Origin: Myxocyprinus asiaticus
Lineage: Eukaryota > Chordata > Actinopteri > Cypriniformes > Catostomidae
Direction: 5' to 3'
Length of the DNA: 64,000 bases
Assembly (NCBI RefSeq): GCF_019703515.2
Contig: NC_059385.1
Location: forward strand, 33,509,501 to 33,573,500
Numbering within the stretch: position 1 is the stretch's first letter; every line of letters begins with the position of its first letter. This document shows positions 1-11,204 of this stretch, piece after piece. A program made the position numbers and the translations under genes. The notes beneath the pieces are model-generated. The model did not search any database. It was given only the letters and a program-made list of their open reading frames with translations, and was not told the origin of the DNA.

Positions 1-214
1 TTTAAGCATGGTTATACCACTTACTTTGTCTCAGTTTAGTTAATCTTATATTACGCTTCCTTCATGGCATGAAAAGAACAGCCCAAGGCTGAATTTTGTC
101 CAGCCAGCTAAGAGTTAACTTTTTGCTTTCATGCACATTTAGTTTTACAGCTGTGTTGTCTCACCGTTTTTATTCTTTTTCCTATTGTCAATTTATACTG
201 TATTTCATTTTCCC

Positions 215-217
<3 letters not shown>

Positions 218-280
<63 letters not shown>
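218..280. repeat. (TA)n microsatellite
   Basis: About 31 uninterrupted TA dinucleotides. Open frames across it (runs of Ile-Tyr) are artefacts of the repeat. It lies inside the decayed internal region of the left-hand retroviral element. Confidence 0.97.
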
Positions 281-283
<3 letters not shown>

Positions 284-781
284 CTCTCTGCCTCTAATGG
301 TCAGATCTCTTCTACCTCATATATTGATGGAAGGTTGAAAATAGACCTAAATACATTTTCTTTTCTGTAAATTACATATATACTCCTCATTAGTTACGCA
401 GCAAAGGTTGAGTCTCTCTATCTGGATCACAAATTCTACAATTTGAAGAATGGCCAAACAACCTAGAAAGCCAATATCTCGGAATGTTTTTAGTTTTCTT
501 TGTGTTAAAGAAAATTCCTTTCCAAATTTTCACAAGAGACAGGCTTTCATTTTCTCTAACACTGTCTGTGCCTGTTCATAACAATCTAAAGGCAGGTTTT
601 TCTCACTTTTTCTATCCTGTCCCTTCTTCGGTCTTACCCCCAGCCCTGTTTGTTTTTCTTTTTCTAACTCCACTTGTCCCTCCATCTGCATCTCTCCTAA
701 AACTTCTACAGATCCCTTGAGTATTGGGACTGACCTTCTGGGGGCACATATGAAGGTGGTTTGGCAAGGACCTCTCCTTTT

Positions 782-1111
782 TTATTTATCTCTTTTTCTG
801 CAGCCTTCAGTATTTTTCTTGCCTGTCTTATGTTTTTCAGTTAATTTTCTCCTTTTTTGAACAGTGCTAGCACTTCTCTCTCTTTTGTTTTTTGTTTCTC
901 TCTTTTTACTTTTTTTATTCTTATCTTTAGTTTTATAATTTTTGATCGAAGTTTCCATTTCCTCACACAACGCTACATCAAATGCCCATTCCTTTGGCCA
1001 TTTTGTTATCATATCTTTGGTCCTCTTTTGCAATTTGTTAGAGCGCTTATCTATAAGTTCTCTACACAATGGATATTTTAATCCTAATATTTCCACAGGA
1101 GTGGCTGCCAT
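782..1111 (-). pseudogene. gag-like open frame of the left retroviral element
   Basis: A 109-codon frame starts with ATG about 1.2 kb downstream of the primer site. The N-terminal 55 residues have a plausible matrix-like composition (EILGLKYPLCREL, then KWPKEWAFDVALCEEM). The rest is a Lys/Arg-rich low-complexity tail. A stop closes it at 782. Downstream, in a shifted minus frame, charged sequence resembling the continuation of a gag polyprotein can be read to about position 550, so this looks like a frameshifted gag start. I cannot name the retroviral genus. The call rests mainly on position relative to LTR and PBS. A chance frame is possible. Confidence 0.4.
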
Positions 1112-2302
1112 GATTTTTCCTATAATACAACAAACCCTATCTTTAGGAAAAATGTATCAATGTATCAATTTTTGTAACAATTTTTGGATTTTTAGACAAT
1201 TTTTATTTGTTCAAATAATATGATCTTTCAAAAGAAATGTTTTTATAAACCAATTTCCCTTATCTTCTTCTATAACATGCACTTTAATTGTAATAATTAT
1301 TATACCACATACATGTAAAAATGTCCTATATGTTGTCAATTTACTTTTAGGATCACTCTGCATCCAAATAGTGCCAAACAACAATAACAGCTGCTTTTTC
1401 TTAGATAAGCTGAGTCTTTATTTCTTTCACTGTTTTTACTTGGCATATAAGAATGAAAAATTATTTTATCACCATTCATTTAGATAAATCATTAAATTTA
1501 GAGGGTAAACATATATCCTACTATTTTAATTTATTTCCTACTACAATAATCTGCAAAGCCAATATCTTGAAACTTTTTCTAATTTCTTTCACCTTTATTA
1601 TTTTGTGGGGCTCAAATTCTCATACATACCTATTCTCATACACACATCCTTTGTCCCTTTATTATTTAGGGTTCATTCTTTCATTCACTCCTCTCAAGTG
1701 CGACAATAACTATGCCCCTTTGTTTAGTCACACTCAAGTGATGGTCCAGGAAGCACCCACTGTCCACAAGATACAGAGTTTATTTTCTCATACAGCCACA
1801 GTCACAGATACACTCACACAGACACTTACGCATACACATACACTTTTCCTATTCTACATTCCCTTGAGTGACCTGTCAGTTCTGCTCTCACTGATACACT
1901 TCCTCAACACAGTGAAAAGCAATGCCCTGCAGGTTTTTTTGCCAACCCGTTCAGACCTCTGTGATTCACTTCCTCAACACAACAGAGTGGTATCCGCAGG
2001 ACTTTTGCGTAGGACTTCTTTATACTTTATTTGCTTTAATTTACTGCTATCCATCAATGCCCACTTAACAGTAAAAACAGATCATTGCATGCAATTATTT
2101 CTTCTGGAATCAGAACCCTTTTATTCTTTTTGCTCTTTAAATTTGGAGGAGCTTTTTGAGTGTCCTTACCACCACAGGCAAACTCTGGCAAACAACGCAA
2201 ACTAATTATATAAGCAAAAAATGCTTACCTTTAGATGGCCACCTGTTTATGTTGCTTGTCCAGCCAGCCCGCTGTGGTCTTCCACTCTTCTGCTCGTTTC
2301 CA

Positions 2303-2320
2303 ATCACGTCAGGGTCACCA
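2303..2320 (-). other. Primer binding site, tRNA-Trp type
   Basis: The minus strand reads TGGTGACCCTGACGTGAT. This differs at one position from the complement of the vertebrate tRNA-Trp 3' end, the primer used by Rous sarcoma virus. It sits 3 nt inside the LTR edge, as expected. Confidence 0.75.
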
Positions 2321-2323
2321 ATT

Positions 2324-2795
2324 TGTCGTGGCTTCTGTCACCTCTATGAAAAATCACTCTCAAAGTCTTGGGGTTTTGATGCCAGAAAATAGACTTTATT
2401 ATCAGAGATAAAAAAGCCGAGTTGTCTGCAGAGCAACTGAAGCATCGGGGTTTCTACCCAGAGCTTATATACATATGATCTACCAAGGCTTGACTAATAC
2501 ATTCCATACATGTCACTATTATCTATCATTTTGTTCTGTGACTCCAGTCTGTTGTTTTTTAAGAAGTGGACAGGAAACCTCTGTGGAGGGACCTCACCAT
2601 ATATTTTCTCTAGTGTCAAAACAGGAGACTCAGTTTACCATATGTGAGCACATACCATTCCTACACAGGTCTCTACACAGACACACACAGTAAGATACAT
2701 GCTTGACCATCAATAATTGTAGAATAAAATGGCTATATTTACATTGATTATACCTGATTAATTTATATTCAATTTTATAAAAATATACTACAACA
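2324..2795 (-). repeat. 5' LTR of the left endogenous retrovirus
   Basis: On the minus strand it begins TGTTGT and ends ACGACA, an imperfect TG...CA terminal inverted repeat. It contains TATATAAG (plus coordinates 2464-2471) and, about 70 bp downstream, AATAAA (2395-2400), which gives the U3-R-U5 layout. Length is about 472 bp. No second copy is in the window, so identity with a 3' LTR cannot be tested. Confidence 0.7.
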
Positions 2796-3129
2796 CATGG
2801 CGCGGTCTTCATGGGGTCTCCAGCTGGGTGCTGAACACAGTCAAACATGACTGTGCTTTAGCTTGTGAGACCGCCACTTCACTTAAACAGTGTTCTGTTC
2901 TCCTCTGTGTGGAAAGTGGCAATTTTACATTCAGAGGTAACATCTCTCCTTGGCAAAGATGCCATAGAGAGAGATTTTGTCTCATGTCTGTCCATTTGAC
3001 TGGTTTGTGACGTGCACTTTTATGTTTAAATAGCCCCTTGCCACAGGCCATTCTTGAGATTTGCCTTTGAGAGGACGGCGTACTAGTTCAAGGTCCTGCT
3101 CTTCAGTTTGTCTGTGGCTTTGACTAGTG

Positions 3130-4270
3130 ACGTGCCACTATTGCCGCCTTAGCTATTTGGAGAATGCCCTCATTCTACCAAAAGGGTGCAGTACTCAGCC
3201 AAGTGGTCAGATGCAAAGTTGTCTCGGATGCATCCAATTTGGGCTGGGGTGCCCTGTGTGATGGTCTTCCGGCCTTCCGCACCTGGACAGGTGCACAAAT
3301 TACATAGTACATAAAATCAATTAGAACTGCTTGCAGTCCTCTCTGGTCTATATGGACAGCACTGTGGTTGGGGCGTACATAAATAGGAAAGGGGGAGTGC
3401 TTTCGCACCCGATGTTGGCTCTGTTATGTCTGATTCTCCTCTGGAGTGAATCTCATCCTCTATCAGTATGTGAGACGCATGTCCTTAGTCACCTGAACTG
3501 TGGGGGACACTTGCTCTTGTGTCAGGGAGTTAGACTGGGGGAATGGAGACTGCATCCTCAGAAAGCCCAGAGGACTTGGAAGGTATTTGGGGAAGCCAAG
3601 ATGGACCTCTTTGCCTCTCCTAGAAACAATGCATTGTCACTTTTGGTACTCCATGACTTACATTTTGCTGGGCTTGGATGCCCTAGCTTACAAATGACCA
3701 GTGAAACACAAGGATGTGTTCCCTCCTGTCTCTTTGCTACCCCAAGTACTGTGCAAGGTTCGGGAAGACAAGAAAACAGTGTTGTTTGTTGAGCCAGAGT
3801 GACCCAACCACCCTTTGTTTCAGGAGTTAGTAGAGCTGTTGGTTGCTCCCCTGTAAGAAATTTCCTTGAGGATGTATCTGCTCTCGCAAGCTCTGCACAT
3901 TCTGGCATCCCAAGCTGAAGCTGTGAAGACTTTGTGTCTGACCCCTGAACGGGGCTTGTCTGACACTCAAGGGTTGCCACAATCTGTGCTAGATACCATA
4001 TTACCAGCTAGAGACCCCTCCCTCAATCCTAGGGAGGGTTATTTGCCCAAAGTGTTGGCCACTCCCTTCAAGGCTCAGGTTGTCACCTTGCAATTGATCT
4101 CCCCTCCTCTGTTTGAGTCAGGTGAGGCTAAGAATCTGCACATGCTTTGCCCTGTAAGGGCATTAGGCATGTAAATTGACCAAATGAGTTCCTCCTTCTC
4201 CTCTTATATTTTGGCTGCAAAGGAGGGTTGATGTGTCAGTGTTTCATTACCCTGTTGGCTAGTGTCATTG
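3130..4270 (+). pseudogene. DIRS-like retrotransposon remnant: RNase H to tyrosine recombinase
   Basis: Decayed coding sequence in several plus frames. Around 3213-3300 is the RNase H-like start (DASNLGWGALCDGLPAF). At 3331-3790 it continues with VGAYINRKGG, then GEWRLHPQ and DLFASP, motifs typical of the RT/RNase H region of DIRS-type elements. From 3866 to 4174 comes a fragment matching the tyrosine recombinase in these elements, ending in LCPVRAL. Stops and frameshifts break it throughout, and part of the linker between RNase H and recombinase is missing. DIRS elements integrate with a tyrosine recombinase instead of a DDE integrase. This copy is dead. The assignment is from remembered family motifs and is fairly secure at superfamily level. 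Confidence 0.75.
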
Positions 4271-4545
4271 AACGTGTTTGCATGCACGTTCCTACACCGA
4301 TTATGCAACAATGTGTGTGGTCATATAAATGCAATAAACTGTGTTCTTTTATCAGTTATATGGCGAAAGCATAAACCGATTATGCCGATTTCGCATGGCA
4401 TGTAAACATCTTAAAGCAGAGAATAACGTGTTTATTTCAATTGTCATGTAAATGCGGATTTCTTTGTCAGATTTTTAGAATAAGATGATTTTTGGGAGTA
4501 ATCAGCATATTGGTGTGCATGTAAATGCGCTCATTGCTGAATTAT
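4271..4545. mobile_element. Possible MITE inserted in the DIRS 3' region
   Basis: AT-rich insert between two stretches of DIRS-like 3' sequence. Its ends carry loosely inverted TTTGCATGCAC / GTGCATGTAAA boxes, and the same CATGTAAA-type box recurs inside. The inverted repeat is imperfect and no clear target duplication was seen. Confidence 0.35.
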
Positions 4546-4750
4546 GAGCAGGTTTTTGACCTTGGTGTTTTCTCTCTCATTGAGAATGCAAAGGGGAGCT
4601 TTTTTCAAATGTTTTTTACTACCCTTACTGGCTAGTGACATTGTAATGTTTTTTATATTTGTCAATATGAAGCGGGGGTTATTTTGATGCTTTTTCAATA
4701 CCCTGTTGGATAGTGGGCATTGTTCTAATGTGTGTGTGAATCACACTGCA
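4546..4750 (+). repeat. DIRS 3'-end repeats
   Basis: A motif of the type TACCCTGTTGGCTAGTG.CATTG occurs at about 4249, 4619 and 4701. The three direct copies probably belong to the non-coding 3' end of the DIRS-like element, interrupted by the 4271-4545 insert. DIRS elements carry unusual terminal and internal complementary repeats, but I could not match these to a particular part. Confidence 0.4.
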
Positions 4751-4798
4751 CAATTAAAAACAAATAAATATAGATATTTTTTATATATAGAATATTTT

Positions 4799-4830
<32 letters not shown>
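4799..4830. repeat. Poly(T) tract
   Basis: About 31 T residues, possibly the tail of a minus-strand retroposed sequence. The following stretch 4831-5502 is AT-rich and shows nothing else I can name. Confidence 0.9.
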
Positions 4831-4834
<4 letters not shown>

Positions 4835-5502
4835 AGGAAATGTTACTTTATTGATTTTCTTCATCAATAAACCAAGACTGTGCCTAAACTTTACATTGGC
4901 CATCTTAGCATCAAAATACTAGCAATACTAGAAAGTTCCTATTCAATTATAATCAGCGAAGCGGTCACTGCAAGTTTACACAGTTTTTATGTGCCAATGT
5001 GAACAGAAGTGCTAAAACTCACTCAGAACATGTTTGCATTACTGATAGGCCTATTAGGTTCATTTAAATGTCTCTGATTCACGATTGCCATTGCTTAAAG
5101 GACATGTATGTAATTAGTTACAAAGCTTAACTGCTGCAAAAAACAAAATTGAATGCGGTAATTGACACTTCTCACTGTTTGTAAATTGTGATAGCTGTAA
5201 TTTTAATCTAAATTATTTTTCTGATTAATTTTGCAGCCCTAGGTTGTTGGATTGCATAGTATGACATAATAATTGGTTGAATCTGGTTCATTTTGACAAA
5301 CAGAAGGGAACATGTTGTTGTTTTGAAAGTGGAAAGGTTTGTCGTTGTTAATCACTATCCCACTAATGCACTAAACAGCACTCTTTTGCTTTTCTTTCAC
5401 ATCTTTGCTGCATGACCTCTAACACTTGGTTTCTTTGCCCTTTTCTAACCCTCTGTCTTTTAGCTGTTATACATTTCAGGTACCTGTTTTTCTCTTTCTC
5501 AG

Positions 5503-5565
5503 AGGCCACACATGGTTCTGCTGTAAAAAGATTTTCTATCTCATTTGCGCGACATCCAACCAATG
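5503..5565 (+). CDS. Candidate internal exon A of an unidentified gene
   Basis: A pyrimidine-rich tract ending TTTCTCTTTCTCAG precedes the segment and GTATG follows it, so both splice sites look good. The 63-nt exon reads, in the frame that fits the next exon, ATHGSAVKRFSISFARHPTN followed by the first base of a Gly codon. A second acceptor (ATTTCAG at 5473-5479) is possible. The exon leaves phase 1, which matches the start of exon B at 14655 about 9 kb away. The gene was not recognised. Support is splice grammar plus frame continuity, with no known homolog behind it. Upstream exons must lie left of here but I could not find them. Confidence 0.5.
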
Positions 5566-6957
5566 GTATGTTTGCTTTTGTTAATTCCCAGTTTTTCTCT
5601 CACATCCATTATTTATGATTTATTTTTCTTTTCTTCTGTATGTAGAGTTCCCTCCTCAGCACCAGGACAGTGCACAGGGATTGTGGTGTTTATTGTTTAA
5701 ATGACTAGAATACCCATTCAACAATCCAGTAACCGTATACTTCCACAATTAGCATTTTGTTTCCGCTACACAGTGATTGCTGTCAGTTTTGTTCCTTCAT
5801 CTGTACAAATGTATAATATGTTTAAACCTGACTTTATGATATTTGGCATTTTTTGTTGTTGCATACAATGGACCCTAAAACATATTTTTGGACTCTTGGT
5901 CACGCTTTAAAATGATTGAATGTCATTTGCATTAGATACAAAATATCGAACCAAGTGGCTTCTGCAAGGAAATAATGCTAGACTATTTCTCAGACATTTG
6001 TTATTTGTTGGATTAAAAGCATTTTGGTGTCAAGAGGATTTCTGTTCCTCTCAAATTCTCATATAGAGTAACCACAGGTGTAGTTCCTCACATTAACTAT
6101 GTACGTGTTCCTCAATATTTTTCAACCAGAAAGTGTCCACATATGTTTTTTCTTCCTTTTGAACTTAATATATATGGATTTATCATTTGAAACCTATAGT
6201 AACAAACTTCTTTTTTGCTCATTGTTTTGCTTGAAAAGTGTTTATGCAACATTTCTTGAAATAAATGCCACTTGGACCACTGTAAAAACTAATTTGTTAA
6301 CATAAAAAAAAAAAAAATCTGCAAATTCACTGCCTTCACCAAATTATATCAAGTTAAAAGGAAGTCTTAGTTAAAAAAAAAAAGTACTTGTTACTCTCCT
6401 TGCTTTTCTGAGTAGCTACTACTTATAAATTTGTGTATTTATTGAATAAATTATGTAGTCGTATTGTTTTACTATTTTCTGGTTTCATTTGCCATTTTAA
6501 TTGACTGTTGTTTCTATCAGTAGGCTAATCTGTTTTGTAATGTTCATGGTCTTATCAGGGGTGGTTTTAGGGTCAGTGGACATCCGGGGCTTAGCCTTTA
6601 GACATCCATGTATATGTCATTATACACAGGATACACTTTTAAAATATGTGTTTAAAAGTTGCATCGACAAAGAGTCCATTTTTAAACGAAGTAAATCTTT
6701 CAATATTGTTTGTTAAAGAATTCAAAATTTATGCCTGAGCATAAAATGAGTTGGATTGAAAGCTTTTCAGACCTACCAACTGCTTTATTCCACCACTATA
6801 GACAATCATCCGCAACTGCAGTCCTCCTTAATACTGATCAATGCTATTATAATTTGTAATCAAACTAATTGAACATAAGTTTAAAACCTACAAATCCAGA
6901 GCCATGACACCAAGCTGTTATTCCTATTAGGAAACTGCCTACAGCACATCCACAAAT
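5566..6957. other. Intronic AT-rich stretch without recognised features
   Basis: It contains short A-runs near 6303 and 6373 and no convincing exon, RNA gene or complete mobile element. Short open frames here are not supported by splice context. Confidence 0.5.
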
Positions 6958-7369
6958 TATCAGAGTCAGAATGAGCTTTATTGCCAAGTATGCTTACACA
7001 CACAAGGAATTTTTCATGGTGACAGAAGCTTCCAGTGCAAATGCAACCGTATATACATACATACAAACATATACATTTAAATATATATACATATAGTGAC
7101 ATACAAATAAAAAAAATAAGATATAACAGATGGAAAAAAAGAGAAATATACAATAGAGCAATAATGTTGTTCGAAAATGTTATATACAGATATACAGTTA
7201 TGTTCATGTGATGTAATGTAGAAGAGGTAGGATATGTTAAAGAATGTCAGAAAGCAAGAGACCCAAGAGCAGAGGAACAGTTCACAGGTTTTATTGACAA
7301 TAAATTAGAACACAGTAGGGCTGGCGAAGTGTGGGATACCCGGCACCGACTGCATCAGGAAGGTGGTGA

Positions 7370-7507
7370 GTGTGTTTGTAGATGTGTGTGTATCATGGTC
7401 GTGTAGAGAGCAGATCTGTGAGGAATCCTCCGTGCAGAGTGTGTTTGTATGCATCTGTGCGTCGTGGCAGTGTAGAGAGCAGATCTGTGAGGAATCCTCT
7501 GTTGAAG
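7370..7507. repeat. Two tandem copies of a ~69-bp unit
   Basis: The block GTGTAGAGAGCAGATCTGTG followed by AGGAATCCTC starts at 7401 and again at 7470. The sequence before each copy is also similar. It lies in the 3' part of the L2-like LINE. Confidence 0.85.
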
Positions 7508-7624
7508 AATGTGTGGGCAGAAGGATAAGCGCAGCTGGAAACTGGAAGGTAGCCACATTCCAGACGCACCGGCAGAGACAGGCAACCAATACAGATACAC
7601 GAGACCAGGCAGAGAGAGCGAGGT

Positions 7625-7823
7625 GAGTTACTTGAACACACAACAACTGGGCCTTTTTCAAAATTGAGTCTATGTGGGTCTCCCACTTCAGGTCCTGTGA
7701 GATGGTAGTGCCCAGGAACCTGAATGACTCCACTGCTGCCACAGTGCTGTTCAGAATGGTGAGCGGGGGTAATGTTGGGGTGTTCCTCCTAAAGTCCACT
7801 GTCATCTCCACTGTTTTAAGCAT
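7625..7823 (-). pseudogene. C-terminal RT fragment of the L2-like LINE
   Basis: The minus frame contains EMTVDFRRN, FRFLGTTISQDLKWETH and ILKKAQ, the conserved end of the RT domain in L2/CR1-type LINEs. It begins abruptly after decayed linker, so most of the polymerase is deleted. Beyond about 7625 the frame runs into repeat sequence. Confidence 0.8.
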
Positions 7824-8238
7824 GTTCAGCTCTAGGTTGTTTTGACTGCACTAGACAGCCAGCTGTATGCAGACTCATCATCATGCTGGATGACATCCTC
7901 TTCACAGATCTTAAGTGCAGGTAGAGTAGCAGGAGGTGTAAATGTTTGTGTGCTGTGAAGGTCAGAGCGGGTGTGGGGTGTAAGACTGGGCTTTTAAAAT
8001 TTACAGTAAAACACATTTAGGTCATCAGCCAATTGTTGATTCCCTACAGTGTTGGGGGATGATGTCTTGTTGGTAAAGTGTTTCAGTCCTCTCCATACTG
8101 GTGCAGGGTCGTTAGCTGAAAACTGTTTTTTCAGCTTTTCAGAATAGCTTCTTTTAGCCATTCTGATCTCCTTTGTCAGTCTGTTTTTGGCCTGATTATA
8201 CCATTTTTATCCCCACTTCTGTAAGCATTCTCTTTGGC

Positions 8239-9000
8239 CTAACGAAGCTGCCTGAGTTTTGCTGTACACCATGGTTTGTCGTTGTTGTATTTTAAATAAG
8301 TCCTAGTAGGAATGCGCATATCCTCACAGAAACTGATATATGATGTCACAGTATCTATGAGCTCATCCAGGTCTGTGGCTGCAGCCTCAAAAACACTCCA
8401 ATCAGTGAAGTCAATGCAGGCTTGTAGTTCCAGCTTTGCTTCATTGGTCCATCTCTTTACAGTCCTTACTACAGGTTTAGCTGATTTTAGTTTCTGCCTG
8501 TAGATCGGAAGAAGATGAACCAGACAGTGATCAGAGAGTCCCAAAGCTGCTCTAGGGACAGAGCGATATGCATCCTTTAATGTTGTGTAGCAATGATGCA
8601 GTATATTTCTGTCTCTGGTGGGGCATGTAATGTGCTGTCTGTATTTGGGCAGTTCACATGTTAAATTTGCCTTGTTAAAATCCCCAAGAATAATAATAAT
8701 AAGTGAGTCCGGGTATTGTTGTTCCATGTCTGTGATCTGATAAGCCAGCTGTTGCAGTGCTGCACAAACACATGCGTGTGGAGGGATATAAACACACACA
8801 AGAATACATGAGGAAAATTACGCGGTGAGTAGAAAGGTTTGCAGTTTATGTAGAGCGCCTCTAAATTAGGACAGCACATTTTCTTTAACGTTGTTAAATC
8901 TGTACACCAACATTAATTGATGTAAAAACACGTTCCACCGCCTCTCGTTTTCCCCATTAACGGTGCGATCCGCTCTGAACAGCTAGAAGCCCGGTAGATA
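8239..9000 (-). pseudogene. LINE apurinic-type endonuclease fragment
   Basis: Two minus frames give an APE-type endonuclease. GKTRGGGTCFYIN and MCCPNLEALYINCKPFYSP lie toward the N-terminus (about 8960-8820). The conserved ILGDFN box and the C-terminal LSDHCLVHLLP box fall within 8239-8799. These are the catalytic Asp/Asn and Asp-His motifs of the fold. The frame changes between 8800 and 8880, so the protein is not intact. After the endonuclease the linker reads on to KPWCTAKLRQLR before a stop. In a living element this nicks target DNA to prime reverse transcription. Here it is a relic. Confidence 0.8.
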
Positions 9001-9160
9001 TAATGCGCTGTCCGGAATGGTTTCACACAATGCAGCAGAATTTGCAAAGTCAGAATAGGTCCAAGTGCCCAACCAAAGGGAAAACTAATCACCATGTTGG
9101 TGACTTCTAACAAAACCATTAAACATTCATTAAACATTAACTTTTCATTTTATCTTAACA

Positions 9161-9803
9161 TTTCCACCATCGGGCCGAACAGTTCTCATCGCAAAACTGT
9201 ACCGTTCCGGGCCGATCCTGGCCAGCTAGAGTGGTTACAGTTTCTTTTTCCACTGTGGTGTGGTGAAATCAGAAGAATGTACTTAACAGATCCATCTGTT
9301 TGGGACAGCGTGATGGAAGATGATCGCATATTGCAGTTTTTAGGACTGCTTTTTTTCCCTGGTTTTACTCTGCTAACAGGCAGCAAAGACACGGGTCATG
9401 TCACAAAAAGGAAAGAGAAAAAGGGGACAGGTTTAATTTGCTGAAGGCTTGTTTGCCACATGATATGAATATGCAGAAAGTTTCCAGACTAACTAAAAAG
9501 GATATTTATTGACAAAATATCATAAAAGTATTATATGAAAATAGTTTATGAGAATATATTGATGTATTTTGAGTTTAAATGAACAAATGTAGGCTACAAT
9601 AATCGTAAACCATCATAATATAATCATGAAGATACACTAAACGAGGCGCCACATACTAAACCCATTCCACCAGCATGGTTGAGAACCGTGCAGAGAATTC
9701 CGGGCTGAGAATGGTTTATAATCGTGCCGTGCAGAACCGTGCTCAAGTGGAAATGCTACTGTAACCGTACCATCCTCAGAACCGTTCGACCCGATGGTGG
9801 AAA
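9161..9803. mobile_element. Non-autonomous DNA transposon (MITE), ~640 bp
   Basis: The left end TTTCCACCATCGGGCCGAAC and the inverse of the right end (9778-9803) match at about 24 of 26 positions, giving a clear terminal inverted repeat. No transposase is encoded. I could not define a clean target duplication, so the superfamily is open. Confidence 0.75.
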
Positions 9804-10379
9804 AGCGGCTAACGTCTTTCTTTCTTTTTAACCAGTCAGCTGACTGCATGAAAAATCATTTTCTCTCAACAATTTCAGTTGTATTGACTATTTAACATTC
9901 AAGTTGACTTTTGAAAAATGAGTGAAGGCAATAAAATAGATAACATTCTAAGTGAAGAAGATGACTAGCATGTTTTGAGATATGGTATGACAAAATGGTA
10001 CGTATACAAATCAAGTTATCCTAACTATGGTTTTCTGAGTAACTAAGGCATAGTTCAATTACTGAAGTTACACAACTTCAAAAAATTGTTGCACATAAAG
10101 TCTAGCTAAAACATGCTATTATGGGCATTTGTTGGGTTTAACAGTGGGGTTTTTTATACAATGCAAAGACATTTATACATTTTTAACTGTGGCTTAAGTG
10201 ACAAAATACTTTTGGGTGTCACTGTATATTTAATTATTTGCTTGCTTTATTGTAGTTGATTGCAATTAGTCTTAGAAGCTGATGAAATGTTAGTTTTCAG
10301 GTGAGCAGAATTTGCCGCATTTGGACTTTGAGAAATATTTATTAACTAAAATATTTTTAACCTGTTTATTTTATCAGAA
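9804..10379. other. Intronic AT-rich stretch, nothing recognised
   Basis: No exon-like segment, RNA gene or complete repeat was seen. It separates the 9161-9803 MITE from the Kolobok-like element. Confidence 0.45.
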
Positions 10380-10749
10380 ATATAACCACAATTCCGAAGA
10401 AGGTGGTACAGTATGGAAAATGCTAATAAAACAAAAAGGAGTGATTTTCTTTTTAATTCAGTTCACCATGTGCTATAATGAAAGCTCTACAACAACACAT
10501 TATTCCATGTTTTACCTTTTGAATTTATTTTATTTAAAAAATATTTTTTTCTCAATATACACTTCTAAAATCTAATTATTGCAACACTCTTCAAAATAGT
10601 TGGGATAGTCGAGTGTTTACCACTTTGTAACATCACCATTTCTTCTAATAACATTTATTAAGCGTTTGAGCACAGAAGACACAAGTTTGTGAATTTTCAC
10701 CCATTTATACATTATGCAGGTCTTCAGCTGCGCAATTGTACGGGGCGCT

Positions 10750-10971
10750 TCATAATGCGCCACACGCATTTGAAGCAAGGTCAGGACTGCAGGCAGGCCA
10801 ATGTTGCACTCTTACTCTCTGCCTACGCAGCCACAAAACATGATTCCAATGTTCTGGAATCATGTATGGCTTCTGCTTTGCATAATAAAGTCTCAACTTG
10901 CATCTGTGGATGTGGCGTTGAATGGTGTTGACTGACAAAGGTTTATCGAAGTATTTCTGAGCTCTTGTCAT
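10750..10971 (-). pseudogene. Transposase-like fragment inside the Kolobok-like element
   Basis: A 73-codon minus frame contains LSVNTIQRHIHRCKLRLYYA, which looks like a helix-turn-helix DNA-binding piece of a transposase. It then runs into less recognisable sequence. No catalytic triad is visible. It could be an unrelated chance frame within non-coding transposon sequence. Confidence 0.35.
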
Positions 10972-11204
10972 GATATTTATTACAGATGCATGACGGGTTT
11001 TTTTTACCGTGACGTCTGAGGGATCGGAGAATTAGAAGTGATTTTCGGCCTTGCCCTTGACCAAGATTTGACCGTATTCCTTGACTCTTTCAACTGTATT
11101 GTGCGCTGTAGTTGGTGAAATGCCCAAAATCCCACCAATTTGTCTTTGGGAAACATTGTTCTCAATGCATCTGTTTGCAAATTTGCATCTGCTTGGTTAA
11201 AATT

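Larger units (their letters stand above)
1..2795 (-). mobile_element. Endogenous retrovirus, 5' part, truncated by the window edge
   Basis: Read on the minus strand, the order is LTR (2795-2324), a tRNA-type primer site (2320-2303), a leader of about 1.2 kb, then a gag-like frame (1111-782) and further decayed gag-like coding to the window edge. That order is what a retroviral 5' end should show. No RT, protease or envelope is visible, so those would lie left of the window if present. The stretch 1112-2302 has only a 250-codon frame on the opposite strand, rich in CA-type repeats, which I regard as chance. The family is not assigned; the tRNA-Trp primer choice is shared with avian alpharetroviruses but does not prove relationship. 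Confidence 0.6.
6958..9137 (-). mobile_element. L2/CR1-like LINE, internally deleted
   Basis: On the minus strand the element runs from endonuclease-coding sequence (about 9100-8220) through a decayed linker (8220-7830) into the last part of the reverse transcriptase (7823-7625). It then continues through repeats to a 3' end at 6958-7040 with AATAAAGCTCATTCTGA, the 3' tail of a common fish L2-like family. The RT palm and fingers are missing. The LINE sits antisense inside the inferred intron between exons A and B. The clade name is from memory of protein motifs; the orientation and LINE nature are clear. Confidence 0.8.

Noticed and set aside
96..338. Open frames across the (TA)n tract, also at 13086-13286 and 26958-27273
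   Set aside because: Runs of Ile-Tyr come from the dinucleotide repeat, which is open in several frames by construction.
1453..2205. A 250-codon plus-strand open frame near the left edge
   Set aside because: It lies antisense in the leader of a retroviral element and contains CA-type simple repeats (many Thr/His/Leu). It has no motif and no splice or promoter context, so it is probably chance.
3558..3980. A 140-codon minus-strand frame
   Set aside because: It is antisense to clear DIRS-like RNase H/recombinase sequence and shows no motif.
7363..7626. Open frames on both strands over the 69-bp tandem repeat
   Set aside because: The unit is 69 bp (divisible by three), so frames persist over the two copies without needing selection.
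9094..9444. A 116-codon plus frame at the left end of a MITE
   Set aside because: It crosses the MITE inverted repeat, so it is a junction artefact.
10750..10971. A Tc1-type transposase assignment for this fragment
   Set aside because: The helix-turn-helix-like text alone does not settle the superfamily, and the element's termini fit a Kolobok-like family better than Tc1.
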